Shown here: one piece after another, positions 1 through 8,803 of the stretch
Layout of the letters: each line of letters begins with the position of its first letter
Position numbering within the stretch: position 1 is the first letter of the stretch
NCBI GenBank assembly: GCA_900315495.1
Contig: OMZJ01000032.1
Coordinates: 1 to 35,980, forward strand
From: an uncultured Lachnospiraceae bacterium
GTDB lineage: Bacteria; Bacillota; Clostridia; Lachnospirales; Lachnospiraceae
DNA: 35,980 bases
Direction: 5' to 3'
Notes under the pieces: model-generated
Told to the model about the DNA's origin: nothing
Database searches by the model: none
Seen by the model: only the letters and a program-made list of their open reading frames with translations
Program-made: the position numbers and the translations under genes

Positions 1-270
1 GTTTTATGCATATTTATGTATAACTATGTTTAACCTAGGGGTTCTGAACAGTTACGATTAATTTTATTTCTGTCAGCCAGGATGCAATATCAAAGAACAG
101 AAAGTAGCGGCTCTGTCTGAAAAGGTGCGCATCCGGTGCTGACGATTGTTTTTCCAAAATGATCCGACTGTCCCGGCGCTGCAGAAAATGCCACTATTTT
201 TACTTACTGGTAAATTGTTGACTTTACTTTGTCTGTGAATCGGAAGCCTCTGGGGATCCCGACGGAAAAG

Positions 271-279
271 TGGTATGAT
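271..279 (+). promoter_or_regulatory. Possible extended -10 promoter for the carbohydrate locus
   Basis: The stretch 1-406 holds no convincing gene; reading frames here on the minus strand are shadows. The only promoter-like signal I see is TGG followed by TATGAT (274-279), an extended -10 element without a recognisable -35 box. It would give a leader of about 120 nt before the first gene. This is weak, and transcription could also start upstream of the window. Confidence 0.25.
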
Positions 280-406
280 GCTTCCAGAAGTGGCTGGTGA
301 AGCTTGTGTATGGTATGTTTCAGAATGCATGAAAAGCCAGACGGCAGCGATATATTGATTATATAGAGAATGACGGCGGCCCTGTGCATCGGACAAGGAG
401 GGAAAT

Positions 407-1921
407 ATGGGATATTGGTTTGAGAGAGCACTTCCGGAGGAAGTCGGGATCAGCAGGGATAGTCTTTCGAGGCTGCTGACAAGAATTTTGTCGTTGAGAA
501 TTACGCTCCATGGGCTTGTCATCGTGAAAAAAGGGAAAGTGATCACGGAGATGAACTGGAAGCCCTACCACAATGATGACCTACACAGAATGTACTCAAT
601 CAGCAAGAGCTTTACCAGCCTGGCGGTCGGCTGCCTGATTGATGAAGGAAAACTGCATTACGAGGACAGGGTATGCACCTTTTTCCCGGAGAAACTGCCG
701 GAACATCTGCACCATTATATTTCGGATGCGACGGTGAGAGATCTTCTCATGATGGCCACGCCGCATTCCGATCAGTCGTATACTGTGAATGACCGTGACT
801 GGAGCGGAACTTTCTTCCAAAAGCATCCCTCTCATCCGGCGGGGACCATTTTCCATTATGATACCGCCGGAGCAGTCGTGCTGTGCGAGATTGTGGAGAA
901 AATCACCGGAATGCCATACTATCAGTATCTGCGCCGCAGACTGTTTGATCCGATTGAGGCCTCGAAAAATATTTATTGTATCAAGACGCCGGAAGGCACA
1001 TCCTGGGGAGGGTCCGGCCTGGTGATGAGTCTGCACGACCTTGCAAAATCCGGATATGTCTGCATGCACCATGGAATGTGGAAAGGAAAGCAGATCCTCC
1101 CGAGAGATTATATTGATGAGGCTGTTTCCAAAAAAATTGACAACAGCATGGAGGGCGGAGATGGATATGGTTATCAGATCTGGAGACTGAAGAAGAATGG
1201 TTTTGGCTTTCTGGGGATGGGCGGCCAGAATGTCTGGTGCTTCCCGGATCTTGATCTGCTGTTTGCCTGCACGGCGGATGACCAGTGCGACGAGACAAAC
1301 AAGGATCTGCTGCTGAAGCAGGCCGTCTATGATTTCATAACGGAAAATACAAACGAGCAGAATTCGGACTGTCTTCAGGGAAAATGCGGAAGATCTGACA
1401 GCAGTCAGAATAAAGCGGTAGAGGGCGATGCAGCAGGCGCTTCGGATTTCTTTACCGCTTACAAAGACATGGAATTTCCGGAACCTGCGGGCAGCGCATC
1501 CTCTAAATGGCAGGAAAAAGTGAACGGAAAATGGTACGTCATGGAAGAGAATCCGATGGAAATCCGGAGATTCTGCCTTGCTTTTTCCGGGAATGAAGCA
1601 AAGTTCATCTATGAAAATGCCAGAGGGAGGAAGGAAATTCTTTTCGGTATGAAAAAATTTGTCCCGGGTGAACTTCCGGAACTGTATTTTGACCGCCAGA
1701 TCGGCACGAAAGGAAACAGAAAATACCGCACGCTGGCGTCAGCAGCATGGGTGGAGCCGCACAAACTGTATATCCGGGTCTGTGTCACCGATGATTATCT
1801 CGGCGGGCTTCACATAGAGATTTCATTTAAGAAGAATGAAGTCGGTATGCATATGAAAAAGACGGCGGAATGGTTCCTGGAGGATTATCAGGGATTTGCC
1901 GGCGGGATGGAAGAGAATTGA
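407..1921 (+). CDS. Serine hydrolase, beta-lactamase (class C)/esterase-like family
   Basis: A 504-aa protein whose first ~320 residues match the beta-lactamase/penicillin-binding-protein-like serine hydrolase fold. The S-x-x-K motif is visible as Ser64-Ile-Ser-Lys67 in the YSISKSFTS context. The usual Y-x-N motif is replaced by FHYDTAG, and the third motif region reads GFGFLGMGGQ. There is no signal peptide, so a cytoplasmic role is likely, probably as an esterase or deacylase acting on imported glycans rather than as a resistance enzyme. Residues ~330-504 form an extra polar, then beta-rich extension not usual for the family. AAGGAGG at 395-401 is well placed for the ATG. Its stop codon overlaps the TTG start of the sensor kinase, so the genes are probably co-transcribed. 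The fold is confident; the substrate is unknown. Confidence 0.85.
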   Translation: MGYWFERALPEEVGISRDSLSRLLTRILSLRITLHGLVIVKKGKVITEMNWKPYHNDDLHRMYSISKSFTSLAVGCLIDEGKLHYEDRVCTFFPEKLPEHLHHYISDATVRDLLMMATPHSDQSYTVNDRDWSGTFFQKHPSHPAGTIFHYDTAGAVVLCEIVEKITGMPYYQYLRRRLFDPIEASKNIYCIKTPEGTSWGGSGLVMSLHDLAKSGYVCMHHGMWKGKQILPRDYIDEAVSKKIDNSMEGGDGYGYQIWRLKKNGFGFLGMGGQNVWCFPDLDLLFACTADDQCDETNKDLLLKQAVYDFITENTNEQNSDCLQGKCGRSDSSQNKAVEGDAAGASDFFTAYKDMEFPEPAGSASSKWQEKVNGKWYVMEENPMEIRRFCLAFSGNEAKFIYENARGRKEILFGMKKFVPGELPELYFDRQIGTKGNRKYRTLASAAWVEPHKLYIRVCVTDDYLGGLHIEISFKKNEVGMHMKKTAEWFLEDYQGFAGGMEEN

Positions 1922-3684
1922 AAGAGCGCGAACATTCCGGAAGAAAAAGGCCGGTGCGGCAGAAGTTCCGGTCGCTCACGGCAGAGCTGACGATCATTTT
2001 CCTGGCCCTGTGGCTTCTGGCCAGTACGGTGGTCATCACTGCATTGTATGAGTCTCAGACCCGGATGAATGAAAGAATCCTTGCAAGTCAAGAGGAGCAG
2101 GTACAATATTATGCGGCCCTGATTAATACGGATCTGCAGCGTGTTCAGGGGCTGCTGCAGGGGATGTGCATCGATTCCGATGTTTTAAGTTATGTGAGAT
2201 CCATAGACAGGGCCTTTGATTATCAAAGCTATACGGCCTATCGCGCTTCCTATGAGAAACTGCAGAGCTATCAGTCCACCAGCCTGTATATCGATGATGT
2301 TTTTCTGGTACTGCCCGGATCAAATGATTATCTGACGGCTTCGCATGGCGTTATATCACTGCCTGCGGATTACCAGACACAGGTAGAGCAGTGTATCCGG
2401 GAGGGAAAAGAAATTACATTCCTGGATGATGGCAGGATCGTGTATCTGTATAAAGCTGCGTATGATTCTGTCGTTGGACTAGAGATTTCTGTCAGCTATA
2501 TCGGCAGCCTGCTGAATATCATCAGTACAGGGGAGTTTTACTGTATGCTGATCAATTCGTCAACGGGAGAACTCATGGCGGATGATGATCAGAATGCCGA
2601 AGAGAGTTCTGTCTATGAAGCGATTGCCGCGCAGGCGGGAGAAAAACCAGAGTTTATACAGACATCTTGCGGAGAGAAATATCTCTATGAGTATCTGGAG
2701 CTGCCGGACAGTGCCTTTCAACTGATTTTATATGCGAATGAAGGACGGGTGTATTCCGATCTTCATGCACTCAGGCAGGTCTGGATCTTTGTGACGATAT
2801 TAATCATCGCCATTCCGGTGATCATGGTGACAGTCCTTCGCAAATTGATTGCAAAGCCGATGAAAAAGCTGGTCAGCGGCATGCGATCGGTGGAAAAACA
2901 GGAGTGGTCTTACCGCCTGGAGGAGGACGGACCGTCGGAATTCAATTATGTATTCCGGCAATATAATCACATGGCCGCGCGTATGGAGACGCTGATTGAA
3001 GAGGTTTATAAAAAGCAGCTTCAATATGAGCAGGCAAGGAGGCGTCAGCTTCAGGCGCAGATTAATCCGCATTTTCTGTACAACAGCTTTTACATGGGAT
3101 ATCGTCTGGCCAAAGACGGAGACACAGATGAAGTTGCGGATCTCTGCATGCATCTGGGCGATTATTTCAAGTATATTCTGAGAGACCCGGATTCCAGAAT
3201 CCCGCTTTCTCAGGAACTGGATTTTGTAAAGTCCTATCTGCAGCTGAACCAGCTTCGCTTTGAGGAGAAAATGAATTATTCGATTGAGAGTAGGCTGGAT
3301 ATCACAGATCTTTCCATTCAGCCTTTGATGATTCAGCCGCTGGTGGAGAATGCGATCCGGCACGGTGTGGAATGTGTGGACGACATGTGTACTGTGAGGG
3401 TAGAGCTGTATGAAGAAAAGGACTTTTTTGTCTGCACCGTGTCGGATAACAGTCACAGAATGACAGAAGAAACCTGTGACAGACTGCGCCGGATCATCTG
3501 TGAACCAGAGATTCCGGAGAGCTGTTTCGGGTTGTGGAATATTGAGAAAAGACTGGAATCCATGGGAGTTGATCATGGCCTTGTTTTTGATATCACGCAG
3601 GATGGGACAACCTGTGTGTCCATCCGGATACCGATGTCAGTGATGCAGTGCGAAAGGGCGCAGAAGGAGCGATTGGATGTATAG
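1918..3684 (+). CDS. Sensor histidine kinase, YesM type
   Basis: A 588-aa membrane histidine kinase of the YesM/LytS-like (His_kinase PF06580) class. A basic N-terminus is followed by a transmembrane segment (~22-42), an extracytoplasmic sensor domain, a second segment (~288-310), a HAMP-like region, and the phospho-acceptor motif QINPHFLYN with His385. The ATPase N-box is PLVENAIRHG and the later glycine-box region reads FGLWNIEKRLE. I chose the TTG at 1918, which overlaps the preceding stop (TTGA), because GGAAGAG lies just upstream; the ATG at 1870 lies inside the previous gene and lacks a good ribosome binding site. It overlaps the response regulator gene by 8 nt. YesM kinases typically sense extracellular glycans or binding-protein complexes and phosphorylate a YesN-type regulator; the ligand here is inferred to be a plant-type oligosaccharide. 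Confidence 0.92.
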   Translation: MKEREHSGRKRPVRQKFRSLTAELTIIFLALWLLASTVVITALYESQTRMNERILASQEEQVQYYAALINTDLQRVQGLLQGMCIDSDVLSYVRSIDRAFDYQSYTAYRASYEKLQSYQSTSLYIDDVFLVLPGSNDYLTASHGVISLPADYQTQVEQCIREGKEITFLDDGRIVYLYKAAYDSVVGLEISVSYIGSLLNIISTGEFYCMLINSSTGELMADDDQNAEESSVYEAIAAQAGEKPEFIQTSCGEKYLYEYLELPDSAFQLILYANEGRVYSDLHALRQVWIFVTILIIAIPVIMVTVLRKLIAKPMKKLVSGMRSVEKQEWSYRLEEDGPSEFNYVFRQYNHMAARMETLIEEVYKKQLQYEQARRRQLQAQINPHFLYNSFYMGYRLAKDGDTDEVADLCMHLGDYFKYILRDPDSRIPLSQELDFVKSYLQLNQLRFEEKMNYSIESRLDITDLSIQPLMIQPLVENAIRHGVECVDDMCTVRVELYEEKDFFVCTVSDNSHRMTEETCDRLRRIICEPEIPESCFGLWNIEKRLESMGVDHGLVFDITQDGTTCVSIRIPMSVMQCERAQKERLDV

Positions 3685-4927
3685 TATTCTGATTGTCGAT
3701 GATGAAAAGATCATTCTGGATGGTCTGAAATCAACGATTTCCGGCGCGGGTCTTCCCTTCAGTGAGGTGTGCACCGCATCATCGGCGAGAGAGGCGCTGG
3801 CAGCCTATGAGAAATCGCCTTTTGACGTGGTACTGACGGATATCAGCATGCCGCAGTCGGATGGTTTGGAAATGGTGCGGAAAATGCGCAGAATCTGGAG
3901 CCATTCGATTATTCTTTTTCTGACCGGATATCAGCGCTTTGATTATGCCAGAGAAGCGGTCCGGCTGCAGGGGTTTGATTACCTGCTGAAACCGATTGCT
4001 GATGAAGAACTGCTGTGTAAGCTTCAGGAGGTCGTATCAAAACTGAATGCGGAATGGGATCTTCGGTTTGAACAGGAAACCGCAGCAATCCGGGAAACGG
4101 ATGAAAATGTCAGGAAAGTTTCTGATCTGCTGAAATCACAGTATCTGGCGAAAAGGTGGAATTTCTCCACGCTGCAGGAAAGCGGGCTACCGTTTGACAG
4201 AAATCGAAAAATAAGAATACTCACAATATATTATGAAAAAGCCGCACAGGGAGAAGGAGCGGGGCAATTCCATGAGAAGCTTACGTCAATCATTTCGAAA
4301 ATGGCGTATGGTTATGGATATCTTTCGGGATTTCAGGCGGACGAGAACACGTCGGTCTTTCTGATCCAGAAATCAGCTGTCAGTGAAACGATGTTTGCAG
4401 GGGTTTATAATGCGCTGGAGGAGATGCAGAGCTATTTTTTCACGGAACTGAATCAGAAAATGACGATTATTATTTCCCATCAGTGCGCGTGGGATGACTG
4501 GATTCTTCTGGCGGAGAAGATGATTCGTCAGATCAAAACGGATACAGGATTTGGCATCTTTGGAAAATACGAGGAACAGGAGGATCCCGGTACCGGGAAT
4601 GTTCTGATGTATAAGATACGGGAATATATCCTGGGCAATCCGGGGGCAGATCTCTCACTCGGTGCGCTTTCCGGAAAGTTTCATATAAATCCGTCCTATC
4701 TGTCCAGAAGTTTTCATGCAGAAATCCGGATTCCGCTGTCGCAGTTTATTCTCGAGACCCGGTTAAACGCCGCAAAAACAATGCTGCTGGACAGCGACAA
4801 AAAGATTTTTGAGATTGCCAGAGAGGTGGGGTTTGAGACACAGGGGTATTTCACCAAGGTGTTCAGCCGCGAGACCGGTATGACGCCCAAACAGTACCGC
4901 CAGGAAGGCGTGGATAACGCAAAATAA
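3677..4927 (+). CDS. Response regulator with AraC-type DNA-binding domain, YesN type
   Basis: A 416-aa regulator. The N-terminal receiver domain has the acidic pair in LIVDDE (residues 5-10), the phospho-acceptor Asp55 in LTDISMP, and a conserved Lys in LLKPI. A ~170-aa middle region of unclear fold follows. The C-terminal ~100 residues form an AraC/XylS double helix-turn-helix with the typical NPSYLSRSF and GFETQGYFTKVFSRETGMTPKQYR signatures (shortened here to key parts). AAGGAG precedes the ATG, which overlaps the kinase stop. The pair very likely activates the transporter and hydrolase genes downstream. No operator could be assigned by eye. Confidence 0.94.
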   Translation: MYSILIVDDEKIILDGLKSTISGAGLPFSEVCTASSAREALAAYEKSPFDVVLTDISMPQSDGLEMVRKMRRIWSHSIILFLTGYQRFDYAREAVRLQGFDYLLKPIADEELLCKLQEVVSKLNAEWDLRFEQETAAIRETDENVRKVSDLLKSQYLAKRWNFSTLQESGLPFDRNRKIRILTIYYEKAAQGEGAGQFHEKLTSIISKMAYGYGYLSGFQADENTSVFLIQKSAVSETMFAGVYNALEEMQSYFFTELNQKMTIIISHQCAWDDWILLAEKMIRQIKTDTGFGIFGKYEEQEDPGTGNVLMYKIREYILGNPGADLSLGALSGKFHINPSYLSRSFHAEIRIPLSQFILETRLNAAKTMLLDSDKKIFEIAREVGFETQGYFTKVFSRETGMTPKQYRQEGVDNAK

Positions 4928-5038
4928 GACAAAATTGTAAAAATGTTCCTCTTTCGTTTGCATTGGGAATTCGGTATCCTGATGTCAGAAAGAGCCGGAG
5001 CAGAGTGCACCGGCAAGCGTAAAGAAGGGGGAACAGAG

Positions 5039-6670
5039 ATGAAGTTACGTAAACTGGCTGTATTTGGCGTGTGTGCGGCAATGATGGCACCGTCCGTCAC
5101 GGTTGTTGCAGAAGAAGAGACAGAGTCAGGAACAGAACAGGAAAGCAGTGCAGAGTCAGAAAAGCTGAAGAAATATGATCCGGAGATCACTCTGACTTTT
5201 GCAAAACCGGAAGTTGTCACAAAGTATGCTTCCGGTGAGGATGCGCAGAATAACTCGGCGTACAAAATGTGGGAAGATATCATGGGAATCAACGTGCAGA
5301 ACAAGATTCTTGCACCGTCCGATTCCATGACAGAAAAGATGCAGCTGGCCATCGCGGCCAATGACATTCCCGATTTCGCGATTGTCGACGCAACCATGAT
5401 GGGATCCCTGATGGACAATGAAATGGTTGAAGACATGACGGATATTTATGATACCTGGGCGACCGATGATCTGAAGGCGCTTTGTGGTCAGAATGACAAT
5501 GGCCTGTTTGCACCGGTTACCAATTCTGACGGAAGAATCATGGGACTTCCGGTACCGAATACGCTGGGAGACAGTTACCCGATTCTGTGGATCCGGCAGG
5601 ATTGGCTGGATGCCCTCGGACTTTCCGTGCCGTCAACGATGGAGGAAGTCTTAGAAGACGCAATTCTGTTTGCGACGAAAGATCCGGATGGAAACGGAAA
5701 AGCGGATACCTACGGGCTTTACATGGACAAAAATCTGGACGGCGTGGATTTCATCGATGCAGCCTACGGTGCATACACAAAGGATGAGTTCTATATAAAG
5801 CAGGATGACGGCAGTTTCATCTGCGGCGCGACAGACGCCAGGGCAAAAGAGCCGCTGTCTGCACTTGCCAATTTGTATCAGAACGGCGCAATCGATCCGG
5901 AATTCGCAGTGAAGGATTCCACAAAAGAGGATGAGCTGGTGGCATCCGGCCAGATCGGTATCTATATCGGCTATTTCTACAGCCCGCTCGGCGCTTTAAA
6001 GGACTGTGTAGCGAATGTCGATGGCGCAGACTGGACTGCCGTTCCGTTCCCGGCAGCAGAGAGCATCGGTACCTATGAACCGGGTGTTCCGCTGAATGTA
6101 TACGGCTACATTTACGCGAAGAAGGGAATCGAGAATCCGGAAGCAATCGTTGTCATGATGAACTGGCTCTGTGACGGCTACGCGCTTCCGAAAGAAGATA
6201 ATGCGTTCTACATTGCCTACAATAAGCTGATGAATGATCCGGAGATCAATTCGACCAGCGGCGTGAACAATCTGATGCCGTTCCAGATGGCGGCAAATAT
6301 CAACTGGGGTAAAACCTTTACCGATGCGGTTGCAAGCGGTGCGAAGCATGTGGAAGGAAAAGATGCGGATTATCAGAATGTGATCAGCACAGAACTGGAC
6401 GCAGCGACTTCCTGGGCCTGGAAGAAGGTTTATCTGGAGGGATATCTGGCAATAGATTTTGATCATGTGAAGTACAGTGACTATGCAGGAGCACCCACGG
6501 ATACAGCGGTGAAGACAGAATCGCTTCTGGAGACCCAGAAACTTACGGATTATATCGCGATCATCATGGGCGATCAGGATATTTCCTATTTTGACACGTT
6601 TGTGGATACCTACAACAGCATCGGCGGAAGCGCTATCTGTGAAGAGATTGCTGAGAAGATGGCAGAATAA
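5039..6670 (+). CDS. Extracellular solute-binding protein of a sugar ABC transporter
   Basis: A 543-aa family 1 solute-binding protein of the large LplA/LipO-like type that pairs with LplB/YtcP permeases. The chosen ATG is preceded by AAGAAGGGGG and starts a signal peptide (MKLRKLAVFG, then hydrophobic, then VVAEEE). A frame continuing upstream to 4943 has no ribosome binding site. The cleavage region looks like signal peptidase I (V-V-A), and there is no lipobox; the only early Cys follows FGV, which does not fit. A calcium-loop-like motif DPDGNGKADTYG lies near residue 220. An acidic Glu-rich linker follows the signal. Together with the two permeases below it forms an oligosaccharide importer; the ligand is not known. 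Confidence 0.9.
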   Translation: MKLRKLAVFGVCAAMMAPSVTVVAEEETESGTEQESSAESEKLKKYDPEITLTFAKPEVVTKYASGEDAQNNSAYKMWEDIMGINVQNKILAPSDSMTEKMQLAIAANDIPDFAIVDATMMGSLMDNEMVEDMTDIYDTWATDDLKALCGQNDNGLFAPVTNSDGRIMGLPVPNTLGDSYPILWIRQDWLDALGLSVPSTMEEVLEDAILFATKDPDGNGKADTYGLYMDKNLDGVDFIDAAYGAYTKDEFYIKQDDGSFICGATDARAKEPLSALANLYQNGAIDPEFAVKDSTKEDELVASGQIGIYIGYFYSPLGALKDCVANVDGADWTAVPFPAAESIGTYEPGVPLNVYGYIYAKKGIENPEAIVVMMNWLCDGYALPKEDNAFYIAYNKLMNDPEINSTSGVNNLMPFQMAANINWGKTFTDAVASGAKHVEGKDADYQNVISTELDAATSWAWKKVYLEGYLAIDFDHVKYSDYAGAPTDTAVKTESLLETQKLTDYIAIIMGDQDISYFDTFVDTYNSIGGSAICEEIAEKMAE

Positions 6671-6754
6671 CCAGATCTGCATACTCAGGTATATGGAGAG
6701 CATACCGATCTGCATTCCGCAGCACAGCTTCTGAATGGAAATGGGAATGATCTG

Positions 6755-6782
6755 AGAGGGCGGCGGTGAAAAGCCGCCCTCT
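6755..6782 (+). terminator. Hairpin between binding protein and permease genes
   Basis: A perfect 10-bp stem, AGAGGGCGGC/GCCGCCCTCT, with an 8-nt loop lies in the 133-nt gap. No T-tract follows (TGCGTAAATG), so it is more likely an mRNA-stabilising or partial attenuation structure than a full terminator. Such hairpins commonly keep binding-protein mRNA more abundant than permease mRNA. Confidence 0.6.
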
Positions 6783-6803
6783 TGCGTAAATGGAGAGGCA
6801 TCT

Positions 6804-7745
6804 ATGTCGACATCGGTGACAGTGAAAGAGAAGATTGGTCAAGGTAATAAGAAAGCTTCAAGACGGAGAAAAAACTGGCAGCTGCATTTGATGCTTCTGC
6901 CGGGCATGTTTTTCATCATTCTGTTTCGTTATATCCCGCTGGGCGGAATCACCATCGCCTTTAAAGACTATCTTCCGGTCAAGGGGATATGGAAATCTTC
7001 CTGGATCGGACTGGATACCTTCCGGTATATGTTCCGATTGCCGGACACGGCAAGGGTTCTGCGCAATACGCTTGTGATTGCCGTGCTGAAAATTATAATC
7101 AATTTTCCGATTCCCATCATTGTTTCCATCATGCTGAATGAGGTGAGAAGCACAAAATTCAAGAGGACGATTCAGACGATTGTTTATCTGCCCTATTTCA
7201 TTTCGTGGGTCATTCTGGCCGGGATGATTCAGGATATTTTTGCCCGGGACGGCATCATCAATCAGTTTCTCGGACTGCTGGGTGCGAAGCAGATATTTTT
7301 CCTGGGAGACAAACATGCGTTCATCGGCGTGCTGATCGGAACGGATGTGTGGAAAAATTTCGGCTACAACACCGTTGTTTATCTGGCGGCAATCACGGGA
7401 ATTGACGAAACGCTCTATGAGGCGGCGGAAATCGACGGTGCAGGCAGATTTCAGAAGATATGGCATGTAACCCTGCCGGGAATCACTCCCATTGTTCTGC
7501 TGATGCTGATACTCAGCCTTGGCAATGTGCTGAATGCCGGGTTTGAACAGATTTTTAATCTCTATAATCCATTGGTTTACAGTACAGCGGATATTATTGA
7601 TACCTTCGTCTACAGGATTTCACTGGTGCAGGCCAATTACAGCCTGGGCACTGCGGTTGGACTGTTAAAGTCGGTCGTAAGCTTTATTCTGATTGTGTCA
7701 AGCTATCTGATTGCCAACCGGTTTACGGATTATACCGTCTTCTGA
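6804..7745 (+). CDS. ABC transporter permease, LplB type
   Basis: A 313-aa inner-membrane permease of the MalF-like/LplB family. A basic cytoplasmic N-terminus is followed by about six hydrophobic segments, the first near residues 30-50 (LMLLPGMFFIILF). The EAA loop that contacts the transport ATPase is present as YEAAEIDGAGRFQKIWHVTLP. The C-terminus ends TDYTVF, typical of this family. GGAGAGG precedes the ATG. It is expected to pair with the next permease and the upstream binding protein; no ATPase gene is nearby, as usual for this subfamily, which shares an MsmX-like ATPase. Confidence 0.94.
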   Translation: MSTSVTVKEKIGQGNKKASRRRKNWQLHLMLLPGMFFIILFRYIPLGGITIAFKDYLPVKGIWKSSWIGLDTFRYMFRLPDTARVLRNTLVIAVLKIIINFPIPIIVSIMLNEVRSTKFKRTIQTIVYLPYFISWVILAGMIQDIFARDGIINQFLGLLGAKQIFFLGDKHAFIGVLIGTDVWKNFGYNTVVYLAAITGIDETLYEAAEIDGAGRFQKIWHVTLPGITPIVLLMLILSLGNVLNAGFEQIFNLYNPLVYSTADIIDTFVYRISLVQANYSLGTAVGLLKSVVSFILIVSSYLIANRFTDYTVF

Positions 7746-7825
7746 CCTCTGACGATAGATCCGGAAACGAATGAATTCCCATGTGGATTACAGTCAGTCA
7801 TTGCCAGATGACAGGGGGCGTGGAG

Positions 7826-8794
7826 ATGAAATATGATCAGAGCAGGGATTTGAAACAAAACGGAGCTGCAAAGAAATACGAAAAAAAGCGAATAAAAATG
7901 CCGGACGGACGAAGAAATTCCCGTAGAATCAGTAAAAAATCCATGACCTTTTACGTGGTAAATGATGCAATACTGATTCTGCTGGCCGTGATTTGTATCT
8001 ATCCGGTGATTCATATGTTATCAGTGTCATTAAGCAATCAGTCGGCGGTGGCGGCAAACCAGGTGAATCTGCTTCCGGTTGGGTTCAATTTCGCCTCGTA
8101 TCACATGGTAGCAAAGCGGCCCGCCTTCTGGCGCGCATTCCGGGTTTCTGTGATTCGCGTCATTGTGGGAGTTACGATTAATACGGTGCTGACGGTTCTG
8201 ATGGCCTATCCCCTGTCAAAATCCGTCAATGAGTTTCCTGCAAGAAAATACTATGTCTGGGTTCTTTTATTTGCCATGATTTTTGACGGCGGTCTGGTAC
8301 CCAATTATCTGCTTGTCAAGGATCTGGGGCTCTTTGATTCCGTCTGGGCACTGGTTCTTCCCGGGGCGGTGCCGATTTTCAATGTGATTCTGGTGATGAA
8401 TTTTATGAAGCAGCTGCCGGCAACGATCGAGGAAGCGGCGGAAGTGGATGGAGCGTCGTATTTCCAGCGTTATACCCGGATTGTCCTGCCGCTGTGCAAG
8501 CCGTCGATCGCAACGGTTGTCCTGTTCAGCTTCCTCGGACACTGGAATGCCTGGTTTGATGGCAAAATTTATAACAACAACACGGTAAATTATCCGCTGC
8601 AGACGTATCTGCAGGCATTGCTTTCCCAGACAGACGCGACGAACTCCAGTGAGGCGATCGAAAATGCGCTGACCAATGTGAAAACGCTGCAGGCGGCACA
8701 GCTGTTTCTGACAATGCTGCCGATCCTTGCGATTTATCCGTTCCTGCAGAAATACTTCACCAAGGGCCTGACGATCGGAGCCGTCAAGGGATGA
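7826..8794 (+). CDS. ABC transporter permease, YtcP/CarB type
   Basis: A 322-aa MalG-like permease. I chose the ATG at 7826 because AGGGGGCGTGGAG lies directly upstream; an upstream in-frame ATG at 7781 lacks a site. The N-terminal ~35 residues are highly basic and lysine-rich, then six membrane segments follow. The EAA loop reads EEAAEVDGASYFQRYTRIVLP. It ends with the family-typical FTKGLTIGAVKG. The gene sits 80 nt after the first permease and 9 nt before the glycoside hydrolase, indicating one operon. Confidence 0.94.
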   Translation: MKYDQSRDLKQNGAAKKYEKKRIKMPDGRRNSRRISKKSMTFYVVNDAILILLAVICIYPVIHMLSVSLSNQSAVAANQVNLLPVGFNFASYHMVAKRPAFWRAFRVSVIRVIVGVTINTVLTVLMAYPLSKSVNEFPARKYYVWVLLFAMIFDGGLVPNYLLVKDLGLFDSVWALVLPGAVPIFNVILVMNFMKQLPATIEEAAEVDGASYFQRYTRIVLPLCKPSIATVVLFSFLGHWNAWFDGKIYNNNTVNYPLQTYLQALLSQTDATNSSEAIENALTNVKTLQAAQLFLTMLPILAIYPFLQKYFTKGLTIGAVKG

Positions 8795-8803
8795 GAGGAA
8801 ATA

